Positions 48,324 to 58,583 are shown, numbered from the stretch's first letter. The stretch is 64,000 nt of DNA from Borrelia sp. HM (GCF_019669085.1 NZ_AP024401.1:310001-374000), one strand, 5' to 3'. The notes: generated from the sequence alone by a model not told the origin. A program made the numbers and translations.

Positions 48324-49773
48324 CCCTCAACTTGCCCATTAAAATTTCATTTGCAAGAATGGGATTGATTTTACCATAAGCCTTTTGCATAACTTGTCCC
48401 ATCATAAACCTAATTGCATGATTTTTACCTTTCTTATAAAGTTCAATTGATTTAGGATTTTCTTTTATAACTTCCATTACAATTGATTCAATTAAAGATA
48501 TATCACTTATCTGCTCTAAATTTTTTTCTTTAATAATGATAGAAGAAGAAATATTACGCTCAAGCATTTCTAAAAATATTGATTTTGCAAGCTTACCACT
48601 TATCTTTCCATCAACAATAAATTCAACAAGTTCACTAATATATGCTGGTGGTAAAATAAAATCAACTATGTTTATCTCTTTATCATTTAAAACGCTCAAT
48701 ACCTCGGACAATATCCAATTAGCCACTCTCTTAGGATCACTTGATCCCTTTGCTGCCTCTTCAAAATATTTAACCAAGTTTTTATCAGAAGTTAAAGTAA
48801 TAACATCAAAATCACTAATACCATACTGATTTTTCAACCTTATTCTAGCATCAAACGGAAGCTCTATCATTCTACTATTCTTTATACTTTCAATATAAGA
48901 AAAATCAAGCTTGATCAAAGGTAAATCAGGTTCCTTAATATACCGATAATCAACGACCGTTTCCTTACTTCTTTGAAGAATTGTCACACTCCTTTTATCG
49001 TCAAAACCCATTGTACGCTTACCAATACTATCAAAAGTTCTTCTATGTAAAATCCATTCTTCTTTTTGCCTTAATTCTTCATAATCAATCGCCGATTTTA
49101 CCGATTTAAAAGAATTTAGATTCTTTATTTCAGAAATGGGCGTTTTATATTCAACATCATTATCAATGATAAGTAAATTAATGTTAACATCACATCGAAA
49201 CGATCCATTTTCCATGTTGCAATCAGATAAATCAAGGTATCTAAAAATTTCTCTTAAAGCAACTAAATAGGCAACAGCTTCTTCTCCGCTATTAATATTG
49301 GGACTTGAAACAACTTCTAATAAAGGAGCACCTGCACGATTAAAATCAATATAACTTCGATTCTCACTTTCAAGCAAATGCAAACTTTTACCAGAATCTT
49401 CTTCCATATGTATTCTAACAATATCAATTTTTTTTAGACCTGAAGAAGTCTCAATAAATATAAATCCATTCTCACAAATTGGTTCATCATTTTGAGATAT
49501 TTGATATCCTTTAGGTAAATCGGGATAAGCATAATGTTTTCTATCAAACTTAACAATATTTCTAATTTTAGAATTAGTAGCATGCCCAGCTAAAATTGCA
49601 CTATTAATCAGCTCCTTATTTACACTAGGCAAAGTTCCAGGAAGCCCAAGGCATATTGGACAGGTACGGGAATTTGGAATTCCTCCAGAATCATTTTTAC
49701 ATCCACAAAAAGCCTTTGTCTTTAATCCCAACTGTACGTGTACTTCTAAGCCAACTAGTAATTTATATTCCAT
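48316..49773 (-). CDS. gatB: Aspartyl/glutamyl-tRNA amidotransferase subunit B
   Basis: GatB is the tRNA-binding and kinase subunit of GatCAB, which turns Glu-tRNA(Gln) or Asp-tRNA(Asn) into the amide form. The 485-residue protein has KLLVGLEVHVQLGLKTKAFC, CPICLGLPGTLPSVN, HMEEDSGKSLHLLES, and a helical tail (YqeY-like) from about 330 ending HAIRFMMGQVMQKAYGKINP. CGC, CP and similar zinc-type cysteines at the N-terminus are present. The ATG directly follows the gatA stop (TAAATG). Confidence 0.97.
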   Translation of the reverse strand: MEYKLLVGLEVHVQLGLKTKAFCGCKNDSGGIPNSRTCPICLGLPGTLPSVNKELINSAILAGHATNSKIRNIVKFDRKHYAYPDLPKGYQISQNDEPICENGFIFIETSSGLKKIDIVRIHMEEDSGKSLHLLESENRSYIDFNRAGAPLLEVVSSPNINSGEEAVAYLVALREIFRYLDLSDCNMENGSFRCDVNINLLIIDNDVEYKTPISEIKNLNSFKSVKSAIDYEELRQKEEWILHRRTFDSIGKRTMGFDDKRSVTILQRSKETVVDYRYIKEPDLPLIKLDFSYIESIKNSRMIELPFDARIRLKNQYGISDFDVITLTSDKNLVKYFEEAAKGSSDPKRVANWILSEVLSVLNDKEINIVDFILPPAYISELVEFIVDGKISGKLAKSIFLEMLERNISSSIIIKEKNLEQISDISLIESIVMEVIKENPKSIELYKKGKNHAIRFMMGQVMQKAYGKINPILANEILMGKLRDV

Positions 49774-51207
49774 TTAATCCATTCCCTCTATTATATTCTT
49801 TGCAAAGTTCAAAAGCTCAAAATCTTTTTTAAATTGACCAATGATCTGCATACCAATAGGCAATCCTTTGTCATCTTTAGCAAAGGGAACAGAAAGTGCA
49901 GGAGATCCAATAAGATTTGCAATTACAGTACACAAATCAGAATAATACATTTTTACAGGCTCATCAAAATTCTCACCAATTTTAAAAGGTTTTACAAGAC
50001 TTGTAGGTGTAACTATATACGCAAAATTATTAAAAATTTCATTAAACTTAGGAATCAATAAATTCTCAATAATCTTGCAAGCCCTTGAATAGTATTTCAA
50101 ATCATAACCTTCTGATAACAAATAATTACCAAGCACAATACGCCTTCTTACTTCTTCTTGCAAGAATAAACTCCTATGATTATGATAAAAATCATCCAGA
50201 TTTAAATCATCATTTAGTCTTTTCCCATAATGAATACAAGTGTAACGAGCAAGATTAGAAGCAGCTTCAACTGGAGATACCGAATAGTAAAGAGAAAGCA
50301 CAAAATTAATCTCCTCTATTGAAACCTCATGTATTTCAATTCCTCTACCTAAAAGTTTAGACTTAAATTTAGAAAACGCATGCGCAACCTCTGGTTCCAT
50401 TAAATTCTCATCAAGTTCTTTAATTACAGCTACTTTAATGCCTGTTAAAGAATTGTTTAACAATGGATAAGGAGATTTAAAAATATCTATACTAGTAGCA
50501 TCCATTCTATCAATTCCACAAGCAAAACTTAATATTAAAGCCACATCATCAATGGAATTTGAAAAAAATCCTATTTGATCAAGAGATGATGCATATGATA
50601 CAAGTCCATAACGAGACAAACCTCCATAAGAAGGTTTAAAACCAATTAAATTTGCAAACGACGCAGGAATTCTAACAGATCCTCCAGTATCACTACCAAG
50701 TGCAAAAGGAGCTTGATTATCGGCAACAACAGCTCCAGAACCACCAGAACTGCCACCCACGACATATTCTTTATTTAAAGGATTAAAGGTAACCCCATAA
50801 TACGAGAATTCACAAGAAGAACCCATTGCAAACTCATCCATATTAGTTCTACCAATCAAAATTGCACCTTTATCCTTTAATCTCTTAATAACAGTCGCAT
50901 CATAAGGAGAAATATACCCTTGTAAAATTTCAGATGCACAAGTTAAACTCTTATCTTTAATTGCAATATTATCTTTAACAGCAATAGGAAGACCAATTAA
51001 AGGTAAACATTGACCTTGACCTCTATCTAAAAGCCCATCATATTCTTTTGCTAATTTTAATGCATCATCAAAAAATTCAATATAACCATTAACATCTTTA
51101 TTTGCTTCATAAAGCTCTTTATAAAAGGTAACAACATCATAAATCTTACACTTTCGAGTTAATATTAATTCCTTAATCTTTACTAAACTTAAACCCCTTA
51201 AATCCAA
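49774..51207 (-). CDS. gatA: Aspartyl/glutamyl-tRNA amidotransferase subunit A
   Basis: GatA is the glutaminase of GatCAB. The 477-residue amidase shows the catalytic triad: Lys in GLPIAVKDNIAIK, Ser in VGGSSGGSGAVVA, and the nucleophile Ser in LGSDTGGSVRIPASF. GFKPSYGGLSRYGLVSYASS and GMQIIGQFKKDFELL are further family blocks. The start is TTG at 51207, with GGGAG seven bases upstream. It lies between gatC (19 bases) and gatB (0 bases). Confidence 0.97.
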   Translation of the reverse strand: MDLRGLSLVKIKELILTRKCKIYDVVTFYKELYEANKDVNGYIEFFDDALKLAKEYDGLLDRGQGQCLPLIGLPIAVKDNIAIKDKSLTCASEILQGYISPYDATVIKRLKDKGAILIGRTNMDEFAMGSSCEFSYYGVTFNPLNKEYVVGGSSGGSGAVVADNQAPFALGSDTGGSVRIPASFANLIGFKPSYGGLSRYGLVSYASSLDQIGFFSNSIDDVALILSFACGIDRMDATSIDIFKSPYPLLNNSLTGIKVAVIKELDENLMEPEVAHAFSKFKSKLLGRGIEIHEVSIEEINFVLSLYYSVSPVEAASNLARYTCIHYGKRLNDDLNLDDFYHNHRSLFLQEEVRRRIVLGNYLLSEGYDLKYYSRACKIIENLLIPKFNEIFNNFAYIVTPTSLVKPFKIGENFDEPVKMYYSDLCTVIANLIGSPALSVPFAKDDKGLPIGMQIIGQFKKDFELLNFAKNIIEGMD

Positions 51208-51226
51208 ATCAATACTCCCTCCCTAT

Positions 51227-51499
51227 TTAAAGAACCTTAGGTGATGAAAAATATCCATCAACAAACATATTGCTAAATTTTTTAATAGATTCAATAGTTA
51301 AAGAAGATGAAACTTCGTCATCTCTACAGTCAGTAAGACTACACGTTTTCTTTTCAAAATCATTACTAACATCAAATTGAGAAATTTTATCTAGCATGTC
51401 AATAACTTTCTGAAATTTTGTAACAAATTCCTGCTCTTCTTTTTCACTTAACCTTAATAAGCTTAATTTCAAGCTACTTTCTAAATGAAGATCTTTCAA
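51227..51499 (-). CDS. gatC: Aspartyl/glutamyl-tRNA amidotransferase subunit C
   Basis: GatC is the small belt that holds GatA and GatB together. The 90-residue product has the family pattern LSLLRLSEKEEQEFVTKFQK followed by IDMLDKISQFDVS. It is somewhat degenerate after residue 55 (the usual RxD and PS motifs are weak), as is common for GatC. The start is TTG at 51499, six or seven bases after GAGG. It lies nine bases after uvrD and 19 before gatA. Confidence 0.9.
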   Translation of the reverse strand: MKDLHLESSLKLSLLRLSEKEEQEFVTKFQKVIDMLDKISQFDVSNDFEKKTCSLTDCRDDEVSSSLTIESIKKFSNMFVDGYFSSPKVL

Positions 51500-51508
51500 A
51501 TTGCACCT

Positions 51509-53617
51509 CTAATAAATTTTATAAAGTTTTTTAATGTAGTTTGAGCTTAAAATAGCTTTTTTGCCATCACTTAGATTAATTTTAATAAATTGTTCATCAT
51601 TTTTATACCATTTGTCAATAACTATACCATTTTTACCATCATAAGTTATATAATCTCCAATATTAAAGATTTTACTATCACTCTTTACAATACTTTTTGT
51701 TTTAAAATATTTAAAATTATCTTTTAAATATTTTGGAACAAAAACAATGTCATAATTGTATTCACTAATATCTTTAAAAAAAACTGAAATAGCTGTATTT
51801 TTTTGTATTCCGGCAAAGAATCTTTGCAAACTTATTGTAATAATAAGTTCAAGTTTGGCTCTAGTAATGGCAACGTAAAAAAGCCTTCTTTCTTCTTCCA
51901 ATCTATCTTGGGTCAATGTGTCAATCTCAGAAGGCAATAATCCCTTTTCAAAACCAGATATTATTACTCTATCAAACTCAAGTCCTTTAACTCCATGAAT
52001 TGAAGAAAGTATAACGCTAGATTTAGAATCTCCATGCACTAAAGATGAAAGAGAAGAATTTTCTAAAAATATTACAAGCCCTTCAACACTTCCTGAATAT
52101 TCAACTCCACTGCTAATAAACTCATCAATATTTCTAGATTTATCATCATTATCAAATTTCTGATAATGATCCCAAAAACCAAAATTAATTACAACATCCC
52201 TTATAAATGAGGATAAGTTCACATAAAAATCTCTTTTTAGTTTTTCCCAAAGTTTATCATACAAACTTAGAAAATTAACAAGCGAATCTCTTGCTTTGCC
52301 CTTTAAAACATTAATCACTTTTCTGCTTGCAAGAATTAAATCAAGATTTACATCAAGATCATTGATAATCTCAATGATTTTATCCACGGTGCTCTTACCA
52401 ATCCCCCTAGCAGGCTTATTTATTACTCTTAAGAAAGACACTCTATCTTTTTTATTTACAAAAAGCCTTAACAAAGAGACTACATCCTTAATCTCCTCTC
52501 TTTCATAAAATCTCATTGAACCTAGTACTTTATATGGGATATTATTCTTTAAAAAAGCTTTCTCAAATTGCAAAGATTGATAATTAAATCGATAAAGAAT
52601 TGCTGTATCAAGGTTATCTTCAACAAGAAAATTTAAAAAATATTCCGCCTCTTCTGCAGGATTTTGGAATACAAAAAACTTTACCTTATTACCTATACTG
52701 TTTTCTGTAATTATCACTTTATCATATCGATTTTTATTCTTTGAAATAACATCATTCGCAACATTAACAATGCTTAAACTAGAACGGTAATTTTTTACCA
52801 AATAATATTTAGACACATTATCAAATGTTTTTTCAAATTCAAGAATATTTTCAATCCTAGCACCTCTAAAAGAATATATAGATTGATCTTCGTCTCCTAC
52901 TACCATAAAATGCATATCTTTAGAATAAAGCTCTCTTAAAAATAAAAACTGTGCATAATTAGTATCTTGATATTCATCTACAAAAATAGCTTTAAACCTT
53001 GTATTAATTTTCGTTTTTATATCTTCACAATTTCTTAGCATTAAAGTAGCCTTAATAATAAGATCAGCAAAATCAAAAGCATTACTTCTAGATTTTTCTT
53101 GCTCATAAATTTCAATATTCTTGCAACTTTTTTCATCAAGACTATAATCATCATTTAAAAAACAACTCTCTTTATATTTAAATATTAAAGATGACATATT
53201 CTTTGCAAGTTCAATAGTTGGAGCAAGTCTAATTTGCTTAATAAATCTAACAACATCATTAGTATCCCAAATTGTGAAATTAGAATCATAATTTTCATCA
53301 AATTTTTTACAGTAAAGTCTTAAAAGCCAAGCACCAAAAGAATGAAAAGTTTGAATATGCAACGCCTTATTAAAATCAAAAAGAGAGTTTATTCTTAAAT
53401 TCATCTCACTTGCGGCTTTATTTGTAAAAGTTAAAGCAAGGATCTCTTCTGGTCTTAAATACATTTTTTTGATTAAGTAAGCTATTTTAGCAATTATAAC
53501 CCTTGTTTTACCACTACCTGGACCTGCCAAAACAAGAATAGGATTTTTGGTATCATCTAAAACAATCTGATTCTGATAAGAATTTAAACTAGAGAGAAAT
53601 TTTTCTATTTTGCTCAT
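51509..53617 (-). CDS. uvrD: UvrD/PcrA/Rep-type superfamily 1 DNA helicase
   Basis: This is an ATP-driven 3'-5' DNA helicase for repair and fork clearing. The 702-residue protein has the Q motif LNSYQNQ, Walker A LAGPGSGKTRVIIA (about 30-43), FTNKAASEMNLRI, IFVDEYQDTNYAQ, VVGDEDQSIYSFRGA, the domain-2 motifs SIHGVKGLEFDRVIISGFEK and LFYVAITRAKLEL. The C-terminal Tudor-like segment (FNIGDYITYDGKNGIVIDKW) is of the PcrA/UvrD type. The start overlaps the upstream stop by one base (TAATG). Confidence 0.95.
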   Translation of the reverse strand: MSKIEKFLSSLNSYQNQIVLDDTKNPILVLAGPGSGKTRVIIAKIAYLIKKMYLRPEEILALTFTNKAASEMNLRINSLFDFNKALHIQTFHSFGAWLLRLYCKKFDENYDSNFTIWDTNDVVRFIKQIRLAPTIELAKNMSSLIFKYKESCFLNDDYSLDEKSCKNIEIYEQEKSRSNAFDFADLIIKATLMLRNCEDIKTKINTRFKAIFVDEYQDTNYAQFLFLRELYSKDMHFMVVGDEDQSIYSFRGARIENILEFEKTFDNVSKYYLVKNYRSSLSIVNVANDVISKNKNRYDKVIITENSIGNKVKFFVFQNPAEEAEYFLNFLVEDNLDTAILYRFNYQSLQFEKAFLKNNIPYKVLGSMRFYEREEIKDVVSLLRLFVNKKDRVSFLRVINKPARGIGKSTVDKIIEIINDLDVNLDLILASRKVINVLKGKARDSLVNFLSLYDKLWEKLKRDFYVNLSSFIRDVVINFGFWDHYQKFDNDDKSRNIDEFISSGVEYSGSVEGLVIFLENSSLSSLVHGDSKSSVILSSIHGVKGLEFDRVIISGFEKGLLPSEIDTLTQDRLEEERRLFYVAITRAKLELIITISLQRFFAGIQKNTAISVFFKDISEYNYDIVFVPKYLKDNFKYFKTKSIVKSDSKIFNIGDYITYDGKNGIVIDKWYKNDEQFIKINLSDGKKAILSSNYIKKLYKIY

Positions 53618-54816
53618 TAATAAACTTCAGAAACTTTAAGCTCAAAACCTCCAGGGTTTTTTAACCAAAAAAATTGAACTGCCATGATTTCATTTCCAAA
53701 ACTCTTTAAACTAGAAGTGATATCTTTACCTTGAAGAACAATGTTCATATCAGAAAGTCTTGATAAAAATAAAATTATAGAATTTTTAAAAGTTAAATTA
53801 AGAGGAACACCCTTGGATACAAGCAAAGATTTACCATAAAGATTACTCTCATCAGCATATCTTAAAAAAGTATTATTTAAAAAATTAATAACTAAATCAA
53901 TAGTAACCATATTCTGAGAAAAATATACAGTGGGATATTCACTAATCACTCTTCCCTTAGGACCACTAACTTCAAATCCCCAATTCAAAATGTTAAATCT
54001 ATTAGATAAATTGGTTTCAAACACATATCCCGCATTTAACACAATAGACTCTAAACTTATATGAGCTTCTTGAGAATTATTTCTAGAATAATTCTCATAA
54101 ATCATCTTAACTTTGACAGTATTATCTAAGTTGATTTTTTGTGATTCTCCTAACTTAAAAATATATCGACCATTTTCTAAATTATTTGTAATAACCAAAT
54201 CATCATTTAAAAAAGAGATTTTATACTCTGAAATTGAACTACCATAAATTAAAGATAACAAGTCACCTTCTTTAAGTACAACATTCCAAAAATTTTCCTT
54301 ATCAAAAAGAATCTTGTGAAATTCAGGGTTTTTACCCGTCACATGATTTGATCTGAAAAATTTTCCCACAAACTTCTTAATAACAACAAAATTTAAAATG
54401 CAAAACATTAACACTATAATACTAATGACCCCTGACAATATCTTAACCACTTTAGAAAAATCTATCTTTAAAATATCAAAATATTTTTCTCTAAATCCAC
54501 CTTCATTTATAAAATTTAAACTAATATTCTGCTCCTCAGCCTTAATCCCAATATAGTGACTATTTAGATTCCTTTTATACTCCTTAAAAAGAGATGAAAC
54601 ATACCAAACATCAACACCCAAATATTCACTATAAGCTCTTAAGAATCCTGAAATCAAAACTTCATTTGGAAACAACTCAAGATTAGAATCTTCAAGCGCT
54701 TTAAGATATTTAACAGAAATTTTAATATCATCAGATATCATTTCAAGAGTTAATCCTTTATCAATCCGAGTCTTTTTTAAAAAATCTCCAAATCTAATGA
54801 AATGCTCTTCTTGCAT
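53617..54816 (-). CDS. RodZ-like protein with N-terminal helix-turn-helix
   Basis: The protein starts with a HTH_25/XRE-type domain (FGDFLKKTRIDKGLTLEMIS ... ISVKYLKALEDSNLELFPNE ... FLRAYSEYLGVD), the N-terminal domain of RodZ. A membrane helix lies at about 130-155 (IISIIVLMFCILNFVVI) and a beta-rich periplasmic part follows. RodZ links MreB to the membrane and controls cell shape. The start is ATG at 54816 (399 residues), seven bases after GAGGTG. A TTG at 54831 overlaps that ribosome site. It is encoded between lolA-like and uvrD. Confidence 0.82.
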   Translation of the reverse strand: MQEEHFIRFGDFLKKTRIDKGLTLEMISDDIKISVKYLKALEDSNLELFPNEVLISGFLRAYSEYLGVDVWYVSSLFKEYKRNLNSHYIGIKAEEQNISLNFINEGGFREKYFDILKIDFSKVVKILSGVISIIVLMFCILNFVVIKKFVGKFFRSNHVTGKNPEFHKILFDKENFWNVVLKEGDLLSLIYGSSISEYKISFLNDDLVITNNLENGRYIFKLGESQKINLDNTVKVKMIYENYSRNNSQEAHISLESIVLNAGYVFETNLSNRFNILNWGFEVSGPKGRVISEYPTVYFSQNMVTIDLVINFLNNTFLRYADESNLYGKSLLVSKGVPLNLTFKNSIILFLSRLSDMNIVLQGKDITSSLKSFGNEIMAVQFFWLKNPGGFELKVSEVY

Positions 54817-54827
54817 CTTTCCCCACC

Positions 54828-55478
54828 TCAAGTTTTTTTAATATCATACAAAAAATTATCTACCTTATTTGAAGTTTTTGGTAGTTCATACTTAAACTTA
54901 CTTTCAGGAATCCCAACATTCAACTTCACAGACAAAAAATCAATAACGATTTCTCTACCACCACCTGTAGGATAAGCAATAACTCTCCTAATTACACCAT
55001 TAGATGTAAAAGCAATCATAAAAGAGTCAATTGTAGCAGCACCTTTATAAAGTCGTCTTGAAAAAGTTAATTTTATAAAATTTTCTGATCCTCCCGATTC
55101 ATCAAGAGGCTCTAAATTGGGAGAATTAGTATAAGATACGCTATATTCAGTACCTAATATATTCATAAAACCACTCCCACCTTTTCCCATAGTCAATTGT
55201 TGTCTAAAAGAAGTACCAAGAGATGGAACATAAACTGTTAAAACTTCTCCATCACTTACAAAAACCTGATTATTTGAATCAAAATTAACAATAAATTTAT
55301 CGGGAAACTTATATAGCAAAGTTCCTGTTTGTTTCAAGCCTTTAACATTAAGACTAATTTTAGCCTGCATATCTTCTATATTTTGATATCTTGAAGAAAT
55401 ATCCTCAAAATACTGAGTAGCAGATACCTGAGCAAAAATTAAACAAGGATATAAAACTAATATTATTCTCTTAATCAT
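54828..55478 (-). CDS. lolA: LolA-like periplasmic lipoprotein carrier
   Basis: LolA carries lipoproteins through the periplasm from LolCDE to the outer membrane, a central task in a lipoprotein-rich spirochaete. The 216-residue product has a signal peptide (IKRIILVLYPCLIFAQVSA) and the half-barrel pattern: FEDISSRYQNIEDMQAKISL, GLKQTGTLLYKFPDKFIVNF, NQVFVSDGEVLTVYVPSLG. A short loop with GKGGSGFMNILG follows. No LolB homologue is present here. The next gene begins 11 bases after it. Confidence 0.83.
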   Translation of the reverse strand: MIKRIILVLYPCLIFAQVSATQYFEDISSRYQNIEDMQAKISLNVKGLKQTGTLLYKFPDKFIVNFDSNNQVFVSDGEVLTVYVPSLGTSFRQQLTMGKGGSGFMNILGTEYSVSYTNSPNLEPLDESGGSENFIKLTFSRRLYKGAATIDSFMIAFTSNGVIRRVIAYPTGGGREIVIDFLSVKLNVGIPESKFKYELPKTSNKVDNFLYDIKKT

Positions 55479-55549
55479 ATAAAAACCAGTATATTATTAA
55501 TACAAACTTCAATAAAATATCATTCATATATGTCCAATGATAGAATAAC

Positions 55550-55578
55550 TTGTTATAATAATAACTCTTATTTATAAT
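55550..55578 (+). promoter_or_regulatory. Promoter of the NFACT gene
   Basis: TTGTTA (55550-55555) is followed after 17 bases by a perfect TATAAT (55573-55578). It lies about 55 bases before the ATG in the gap divergent from lolA. Confidence 0.68.
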
Positions 55579-55633
55579 ATATCATTTTGTAAAATAATAA
55601 TAAACATGTTTATTAAAAGATTTAAGGGGTAAA

Positions 55634-57046
55634 ATGTCATTAAACTATAATGAAATAAACGTCTTACTTAAAGAATTACCATTAAAAAGGTCATTTATAA
55701 GAAAAATAAAACAACCTAACCACAAAACTTTGATTATAGAACTTTATAATAAAGAAGAAAATGAAAAAAATTTCAATATATTGATATCACTAGACTCAAA
55801 AAAAACAAGAATTCATAAGACAAGCAAAAGATTTGAAAATATTAAACCTCCATTAAGATTTTTTGAATTCTTAAAATCAAAAATTCAACATGGCAAAATA
55901 TCTGAAGCATATCAAATAAAAAATGAAAGAATAATTTTCATTCAAGTAATCAAAGATAAAATAATAAACTTTATCTTCATAAAATTATGGCCATCATCTC
56001 CCAATATAATTGTAACAGACACAAATTTTAAAATCTTTGATGCATATTATAGAAGACCAAATTCAAATGAAATTACAGGAGAAATATTCACAACAGTAAA
56101 AAAAATTATTGAAAATAACACCATAAATGAAAAAAAAGAAGTTAAATTAAAAAATGAATACAATCCTCAACTATCTTATTCTGAATTTATTGAAAAATAC
56201 TATGATAATTTAGAGATCAAAGAAATTCAAGCACATAATACAGAATTACTTAAGCAAAGATATGAAAAAGAAAAAATACATTTAGAAAACAAAATAAGTT
56301 CTTTAGAAAAGCAACTAGTTTCAATTGAAATAGGTGAAGATCAAAAAGAAAAAGGTGAAATAATCTTATTAAATATTCATAAGATCAAAAAAGGAATGAG
56401 TGAAATAATGCTAAATAACAGTAAGGGTGAACAAATTAGAATAATACTAGATAAAGCATTACTCCCTCAAGATAACGCTTCAAAATACTTTAAAGAATAT
56501 AAGAAAAAGAAAAATTCTTTCAGTCTGATAAAAGAACAATTAGAACATGCAAAAAAACAATATGATACACTAATATCAAAAATAGCTTGCATAAACGAAC
56601 AAGACTACATCATTCTGGACAATGAAACAATTAAAAAGAAAAAAAATATCAAAAAATCATCTATCGGTATTCATTTCATATCTTGTGGATTTGATATAAT
56701 TGTAGGACGAAATGCAAAAGAAAACGATGAACTTTTAAGGAACTGGGCAAAAGGAAATGACTATTGGCTACATACAAGAGACTATCCTGGGGCTTACGTA
56801 TTTATTAAAAATCAAAAAGACAAAACACCTCCTCTTGAAGTCCTGTTAGATGCTGGTAATTTATGTGTATTTTATACAAAACCCACAAGACAATTGGGTA
56901 GGGCTGATCTTTACTATACTAATGTCAAATATTTAAGAAAAATCAAAGGAGGTAAACAAGGACTTGTAATACCTAGCAGAGAAAAAAACTTAAATATTAA
57001 ACTGGATCTTCAAATCATAAGCAAACTAAAAAATAAAAATATATAG
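55634..57046 (+). CDS. NFACT (RqcH/FbpA) family protein
   Basis: The 470-residue protein has an NFACT-N type region (about 1-150), a long coiled coil (about 195-330, e.g. KIHLENKISSLEKQLVSIEI) and a C-terminal NFACT-R domain (about 345-450) with GFDIIVGRNAKENDELLRNW and DYWLHTRDYPGAYVFIK. RqcH proteins tag stalled nascent chains on the 50S subunit. The B. burgdorferi protein at this position, BB0347, is reported as a surface fibronectin-binding protein, but no signal peptide is visible here. The ATG follows TTAAGGGG. Confidence 0.88.
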   Translation: MSLNYNEINVLLKELPLKRSFIRKIKQPNHKTLIIELYNKEENEKNFNILISLDSKKTRIHKTSKRFENIKPPLRFFEFLKSKIQHGKISEAYQIKNERIIFIQVIKDKIINFIFIKLWPSSPNIIVTDTNFKIFDAYYRRPNSNEITGEIFTTVKKIIENNTINEKKEVKLKNEYNPQLSYSEFIEKYYDNLEIKEIQAHNTELLKQRYEKEKIHLENKISSLEKQLVSIEIGEDQKEKGEIILLNIHKIKKGMSEIMLNNSKGEQIRIILDKALLPQDNASKYFKEYKKKKNSFSLIKEQLEHAKKQYDTLISKIACINEQDYIILDNETIKKKKNIKKSSIGIHFISCGFDIIVGRNAKENDELLRNWAKGNDYWLHTRDYPGAYVFIKNQKDKTPPLEVLLDAGNLCVFYTKPTRQLGRADLYYTNVKYLRKIKGGKQGLVIPSREKNLNIKLDLQIISKLKNKNI

Positions 57047-57097
57047 AATGTCTCAATTTATTCTTAAAATAAAATTATATAGAGTTATCAAAAAATG

Positions 57098-57126
57098 TTG
57101 TTATTGAAACCTAAAAAGCATAAAAT
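57098..57126 (+). promoter_or_regulatory. Candidate pyk promoter
   Basis: TTGTTA (57098-57103), 17 bases, TAAAAT (57121-57126). An overlapping pair TTGAAA (57104-57109) / TATAAC (57128-57133) with 18 bases also exists, but it would start transcription inside the ribosome site. The first pair is more likely. Confidence 0.52.
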
Positions 57127-57149
57127 TTATAACCGTAGGAGAAAAATAA

Positions 57150-58583
57150 ATGATACAAAAATTAACAAAAATAGTAGCAACAATATCCGATCTCAGATGT
57201 GATCCAGAACACATCAAAGAACTATATGAAGCAGGAGTAAATGTAATAAGACTTAACACTGCTCATCAATCTCATGAAGATGCAATAAAAGTAATCAACA
57301 ATGTTAGACAAGTTTCAAATAAAATAGCATTAATGATTGACACTAAAGGACCAGAAGTCAGAACAGCTAATATTGAAGCTCCTATTACAGTTAAGATAGG
57401 AGATAAGATAATAATCTCAACATTACCTATCAATGATCCTAACTCACTGCAAACCAATTATGATGGATTTGTAAATGAAGTTCCAAATGGCTCTAAAATC
57501 CTAATTGATGACGGCGAACTTGAAATGATTGTAATCGAAAAATTTACAGACAGATTGATTTGTGAAGTTCAAAATGATGGGCAAATTAAAAACAAAAAAT
57601 CAATAAACACACCTGGAATTCCACTCAAACTCAAATCTGTCACTGAAAAAGATAAGGGATTTATTGAACTTGCAGCAAAGCAAAATATTGATTTCATCGC
57701 ACACTCATTTGTAAGACATGCACAAGATATTAAAGACGTTCAAGATATATTAAATATTGCTGGAAATCCAGAAGTCAAAATTATTTCTAAAGTTGAAAAT
57801 CAAGAAGGAATTGATAATATTGAAGAAATTGCAAAAGCTTCTTATGGAATTATGGTAGCAAGAGGAGATATGGGAGTAGAAATACCTGCTGAGGATGTTC
57901 CTTTAGCACAAATTAAAATCACACAAACCTGTATCAAATACGGAATACCTGTAATCACTGCAACACAAATGCTTCATACAATGATTGAAAATCCAAGACC
58001 TACAAGAGCAGAAGTTTCTGATGTTGCTAATGCAATTCTAAACGGTACAGATGCAATAATGTTATCTGGTGAAACAGCTTATGGTAAATATCCAGTTGAA
58101 GCTGTTAAGATGATGACCAAAATTGCTATAGAAGTTGAAAAATATAGAGAAAAAAAATTATTCCAAGATGAAATTTTCTGTAGTAAAAAAGTTATAAGAA
58201 ACTATATTATTAAATGTGCAATTGACGCAACTAAGATAATGCCTATTAAAGCTATTATTGTTGATTCACTTAAGGGAAGAACTGCTAGAATAATGGCAAC
58301 ATACAGAGCAAGTGTACCGCTATTTATTACAACAAACAATGAAAGAATTGCAAGAGAACTATCACTTTCTTACGGTGTTTATTCCAATTTCGTTGATAAT
58401 AATTTTAAACGAACAACTGAATTTGTAGTAACTTCTCTTGAAATGCTTAAAACAAAAAAAATAGTCCAAGATTCAGATATTGTAGTAATTGTTTCTGGAA
58501 ACCCAAATAGAGACACCAATAAAGGAACAGAGTTTATGGAAATCAATACAGTAGAAGATGCAATTAAAGGATATAACCTATAA
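57150..58583 (+). CDS. pyk: Pyruvate kinase
   Basis: Pyruvate kinase makes pyruvate and ATP from phosphoenolpyruvate. The 477-residue protein has KIVATISDLRCDPEHIKELY, the substrate motif LMIDTKGPEVRTANIE, IISKVENQEG with the catalytic Lys, IMVARGDMGVEIPAEDVPLA, and TATQMLHTMIENPRPTRAEV. The C-terminal domain is complete (about 355-477). TAGGAGA lies before the ATG. The next gene's frame overlaps its stop codon, so expression of the two is probably coupled. Confidence 0.97.
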   Translation: MIQKLTKIVATISDLRCDPEHIKELYEAGVNVIRLNTAHQSHEDAIKVINNVRQVSNKIALMIDTKGPEVRTANIEAPITVKIGDKIIISTLPINDPNSLQTNYDGFVNEVPNGSKILIDDGELEMIVIEKFTDRLICEVQNDGQIKNKKSINTPGIPLKLKSVTEKDKGFIELAAKQNIDFIAHSFVRHAQDIKDVQDILNIAGNPEVKIISKVENQEGIDNIEEIAKASYGIMVARGDMGVEIPAEDVPLAQIKITQTCIKYGIPVITATQMLHTMIENPRPTRAEVSDVANAILNGTDAIMLSGETAYGKYPVEAVKMMTKIAIEVEKYREKKLFQDEIFCSKKVIRNYIIKCAIDATKIMPIKAIIVDSLKGRTARIMATYRASVPLFITTNNERIARELSLSYGVYSNFVDNNFKRTTEFVVTSLEMLKTKKIVQDSDIVVIVSGNPNRDTNKGTEFMEINTVEDAIKGYNL

